From contig FR895438.1 in NCBI GenBank assembly GCA_000435595.1, positions 1-34,282 of the forward strand: a stretch of DNA of 34,282 nt. Reading direction: 5' to 3'. A model generated the notes under the pieces. The model saw only the letters and a list, made by a program, of their open reading frames with translations. It was not told the origin of the DNA and did not search any database. Position numbers and translations under genes: made by a program. The stretch comes from Firmicutes bacterium CAG:882. GTDB lineage: Bacteria; Bacillota; Clostridia; Lachnospirales; Lachnospiraceae. Positions 31,788-34,282 of this stretch are shown piece by piece (within the stretch, counting starts at the first letter, position 1; the number at the start of each line of letters is the position of its first letter).

Positions 31788-34282
31788 ATGTACGATAAGG
31801 TATCGGCAAATCGTAACGTCGTCGAGAGCGAGAAGGCTGTCGAGAAGTTCTGGAAGGATCACGACGTATTTAAGAAGAGCATGGAAATCAGGGAGGGCTG
31901 TCCGACATATATGTTCTATGACGGACCGCCAACCGCAAACGGCAAGCCGCACATCGGACATGTGCTCACGAGAGTTATCAAGGATATGATTCCGAGATAC
32001 AGAACAATGAAGGGCTACCTTGTGCCTCGTAAGGCAGGCTGGGATACCCACGGACTTCCTGTCGAGCTTGAGGTCGAGAAGCTGCTCGGTCTTGACGGCA
32101 AGGAGCAGATTGAGGAATACGGTCTTGAGCCTTTCATCAATCACTGTAAGGAGAGCGTATGGAAGTATAAGGGAATGTGGGAAGATTTCTCCGCGACAGT
32201 CGGCTTCTGGGCTGATATGGACAACCCTTATGTAACATACCACAATGATTTCATCGAGTCCGAGTGGTGGGCTTTAAAGCAGATTTGGGACAAGGGACTT
32301 TTGTACAAGGGCTTTAAGATTGTTCCTTACTGCCCGAGATGCGGAACACCTCTCTCATCACACGAGGTTGCGCAGGGCTATAAGTCAGTAAAGGAGCGCT
32401 CGGCAATCGTCCGTTTCAAGGTTAAGGGTGAGGACGCATACTTCCTCGCATGGACAACAACACCTTGGACACTTCCTTCCAACGTGGCTCTCTGTGTGAA
32501 CCCGGATGAGACCTACTGCAAGGTAAAGGCAGCAGACGGCTACACCTACTATATGGCAGAGGCACTTCTTGACAAGGTTCTCGGCGGACTTGCAAAGGCG
32601 GAGGATAAGGAGGCGGGCACACCTGCCGTTCCGGCTTACGAGGTACTTGAAAAGTATAAGGGAAGTGACCTTGAATATAAGGAGTATGAGCCTCTTTTTG
32701 CATGTGCAGGCGAGGCAGCCGCTAAGCAGAACAAGAAGGGACATTATGTTACCTGTGACGGCTATGTAACCATGTCAGACGGTACAGGTATCGTCCATAT
32801 TGCACCTGCATTTGGTGAGGACGACGCCAAGGTCGGACGTAAGTATGACCTTCCGTTCGTACAGTTCGTAGACGGAAAGGGTGAACTCACAAAGGAGACA
32901 CCTTACGCCGGATTGTTTGTAAAGAAGGCAGACCCGTTGGTTTTGAAGGACTTAGATGCAGAGGGCAAGCTCTTTGACGCACCTAAGTTCGAGCATGATT
33001 ACCCATTCTGCTGGAGATGTGACACTCCGCTTATCTACTACGCTAGAGAGAGCTGGTTCATCAAGATGACAGCGGTTAAGGACGACCTTATCGCCAACAA
33101 TAAGACAATCAACTGGATTCCTGAGACAATCGGTACGGGACGTTTCGGAGCATGGCTTGAGAATGTTCAGGACTGGGGCATCAGCCGTAACCGTTACTGG
33201 GGTACTCCGCTCAATATATGGCAGTGTGAGTGCGGTCACATGCACTCCATCGGAAGCATTGAGGAGTTAAAGAGCATGTCTGACAACTGCCCTGACGATA
33301 TCGAGCTTCATCGTCCATACATTGATGCCGTGACAATCAAGTGCCCGAAGTGCGGCAAGCAGATGAAGAGAGTTCCTGAGGTTATCGACTGCTGGTTTGA
33401 CTCAGGCTCAATGCCTTTTGCACAGCACCACTATCCGTTTGAGAATAAGGATTTATTTGAGAAGCAGTTCCCGGCAGACTTTATCTCCGAGGCTGTAGAC
33501 CAGACAAGAGGATGGTTCTACTCACTGCTTGCTATTTCTACACTTTTATTTAACAAGGCACCATACAAGAATGTTATCGTTCTCGGTCACGTTCAGGATG
33601 CTGAGGGTAAGAAGATGAGTAAGTCCAAGGGCAACGCTGTTGACCCGTTTGATGCACTCTCACAGCACGGAGCAGATGCCATAAGATGGTACTTCTATGA
33701 GAACTCCGCACCATGGCTTCCTAACCGTTTCCATGACAAAGCAGTTACGGAAGGTCAGAGAAAGTTCCTCGGAACACTTTGGAACACATACTCATTCTTT
33801 GTACTTTACGCTAACATTGATAATTTCAATGCAAACGATTATAAGCTCGAGTACGACAAGCTTCCTGTAATGGACAAGTGGATTTTATCGAAGTTACAGA
33901 CTGTTGTTAAGACTGTCGACGACAATCTTGCCAACTACAAGATTACGGAGACAGCCAAGGTGCTTGAGGACTTTATAGACGAGCTCTCCAACTGGTATGT
34001 AAGACGCTGCCGTGAGCGTTTCTGGGCAAAGGGCATGGAGCAGGATAAGATTAACGCTTACATGACACTTTACACAACACTCGTAACCTTCTGCAAGGCA
34101 GCAGCTCCTATGATTCCGTTCATGACGGAGGAGATTTACCAGAATCTTGTTGCAAAGCAGGATAAGAACGCTCCTGAGAGCATTCACCTTTGCAACTTCC
34201 CTGTTGCCAATGAGGCTTGGATTGACAAGAATCTTGAGGCGAGCATGGAGGATGTCCTCTCAGCGGTTGTAATCGGAAGAGC
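31788..34282 (+). CDS. ileS: Isoleucyl-tRNA synthetase, IleRS2-like (partial, runs off the window)
   Basis: The first 831 codons of a class I synthetase that charges tRNA-Ile. It has PHIGH at residue 54-58, the CP1 editing domain with TTTPWTLPSN, the IleRS Trp-rich segment GWFYSLLAIS and KMSKS at 609-613. The N-terminal region reads FYDGPPTANGKPHIGH and GWDTHGLPVELE. This matches the eukaryote-like IleRS2 class rather than IleRS1, which typically has GWDCHGLPIE and an N-terminal DTLNLP segment. IleRS2 enzymes are known to resist mupirocin. Start: ATG at 31788 with TGGAGGA upstream. The C-terminal tRNA-binding part lies beyond the window. Confidence 0.93.
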   Translation, partial: MYDKVSANRNVVESEKAVEKFWKDHDVFKKSMEIREGCPTYMFYDGPPTANGKPHIGHVLTRVIKDMIPRYRTMKGYLVPRKAGWDTHGLPVELEVEKLLGLDGKEQIEEYGLEPFINHCKESVWKYKGMWEDFSATVGFWADMDNPYVTYHNDFIESEWWALKQIWDKGLLYKGFKIVPYCPRCGTPLSSHEVAQGYKSVKERSAIVRFKVKGEDAYFLAWTTTPWTLPSNVALCVNPDETYCKVKAADGYTYYMAEALLDKVLGGLAKAEDKEAGTPAVPAYEVLEKYKGSDLEYKEYEPLFACAGEAAAKQNKKGHYVTCDGYVTMSDGTGIVHIAPAFGEDDAKVGRKYDLPFVQFVDGKGELTKETPYAGLFVKKADPLVLKDLDAEGKLFDAPKFEHDYPFCWRCDTPLIYYARESWFIKMTAVKDDLIANNKTINWIPETIGTGRFGAWLENVQDWGISRNRYWGTPLNIWQCECGHMHSIGSIEELKSMSDNCPDDIELHRPYIDAVTIKCPKCGKQMKRVPEVIDCWFDSGSMPFAQHHYPFENKDLFEKQFPADFISEAVDQTRGWFYSLLAISTLLFNKAPYKNVIVLGHVQDAEGKKMSKSKGNAVDPFDALSQHGADAIRWYFYENSAPWLPNRFHDKAVTEGQRKFLGTLWNTYSFFVLYANIDNFNANDYKLEYDKLPVMDKWILSKLQTVVKTVDDNLANYKITETAKVLEDFIDELSNWYVRRCRERFWAKGMEQDKINAYMTLYTTLVTFCKAAAPMIPFMTEEIYQNLVAKQDKNAPESIHLCNFPVANEAWIDKNLEASMEDVLSAVVIGR

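Noticed and set aside
31707..32243. 178-codon minus-strand frame opposite ileS
   Set aside because: The plus strand has an unmistakable IleRS; the antisense frame has no ribosome binding site or motif.

Overview
The window looks like the chromosome of a Gram-positive, anaerobic member of the Clostridia, most likely Lachnospiraceae (inference). The signs are a spoIIR sporulation gene, an FprA-type flavodiiron protein, an ileS T-box leader, AGGAGG-type ribosome binding sites, many GTG/TTG starts, and lipoprotein and regulator types common in that family. No rRNA, tRNA, CRISPR array, phage gene or transposase was seen.

Region 1 (1-14.3 kb) is a fatty-acid or polyketide-type acyl chain locus. 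A TetR-type regulator diverges from a patatin-like lipase, a PlsC-type acyltransferase, an acyl carrier protein, a fused protein made of an intact ketosynthase (KS) and a catalytically dead second KS, FabG and FabZ. After about 700 bases filled by two large palindromic elements come FabD, the TldD/TldE protease pair, a second type of palindromic repeat, AccD, AccA, a cysteine-rich flavoprotein and a FatA-like acyl-ACP thioesterase, closed by a terminator. AccB, AccC, an enoyl-ACP reductase and a stand-alone FabF/FabH are absent here. The set supplies malonyl-CoA, loads it on ACP, condenses, ketoreduces, dehydrates, releases the chain (thioesterase) and may transfer it to a lipid (PlsC). It is either a rearranged main FAS II or a dedicated pathway for an unusual, possibly polyene, acyl product.

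Region 2 (14.3-25.9 kb) is mostly housekeeping: an unknown Ser/Thr-rich protein, an orphan HNH nuclease flanked by repeats, ispE-gntR, spoIIR, ddl-murI-DUF1934, a flavodiiron protein, a membrane-anchored unknown, pncB on the minus strand with two palindromic operator candidates, a second PlsC and a Nudix hydrolase.

Region 3 (25.9-31.2 kb) is AT-richer and looks like a signalling cassette: a 598-residue protein with two XRE-type HTH segments and helical repeats (RRNPP/Rgg-like), a convergent 50-codon gene for a small hydrophobic-leader peptide, a nested palindrome, a small secreted protein, and a lipoprotein with a propeller-like N-terminal part and a solute-binding C-terminal part. Base composition drops sharply inside the regulator gene, about 600 bases before its end.

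Region 4 (31.2 kb to the end) is a T-box leader with an ATC (Ile) specifier, a terminator and an ileS gene cut by the window edge. The encoded enzyme resembles the eukaryote-like IleRS2 class.

The best candidates for something undescribed are the peptide-regulator cassette, the KS-dead-KS cluster with TldD/E, and two families of palindromic elements whose conserved boxes are flanked by copy-specific complementary stems.
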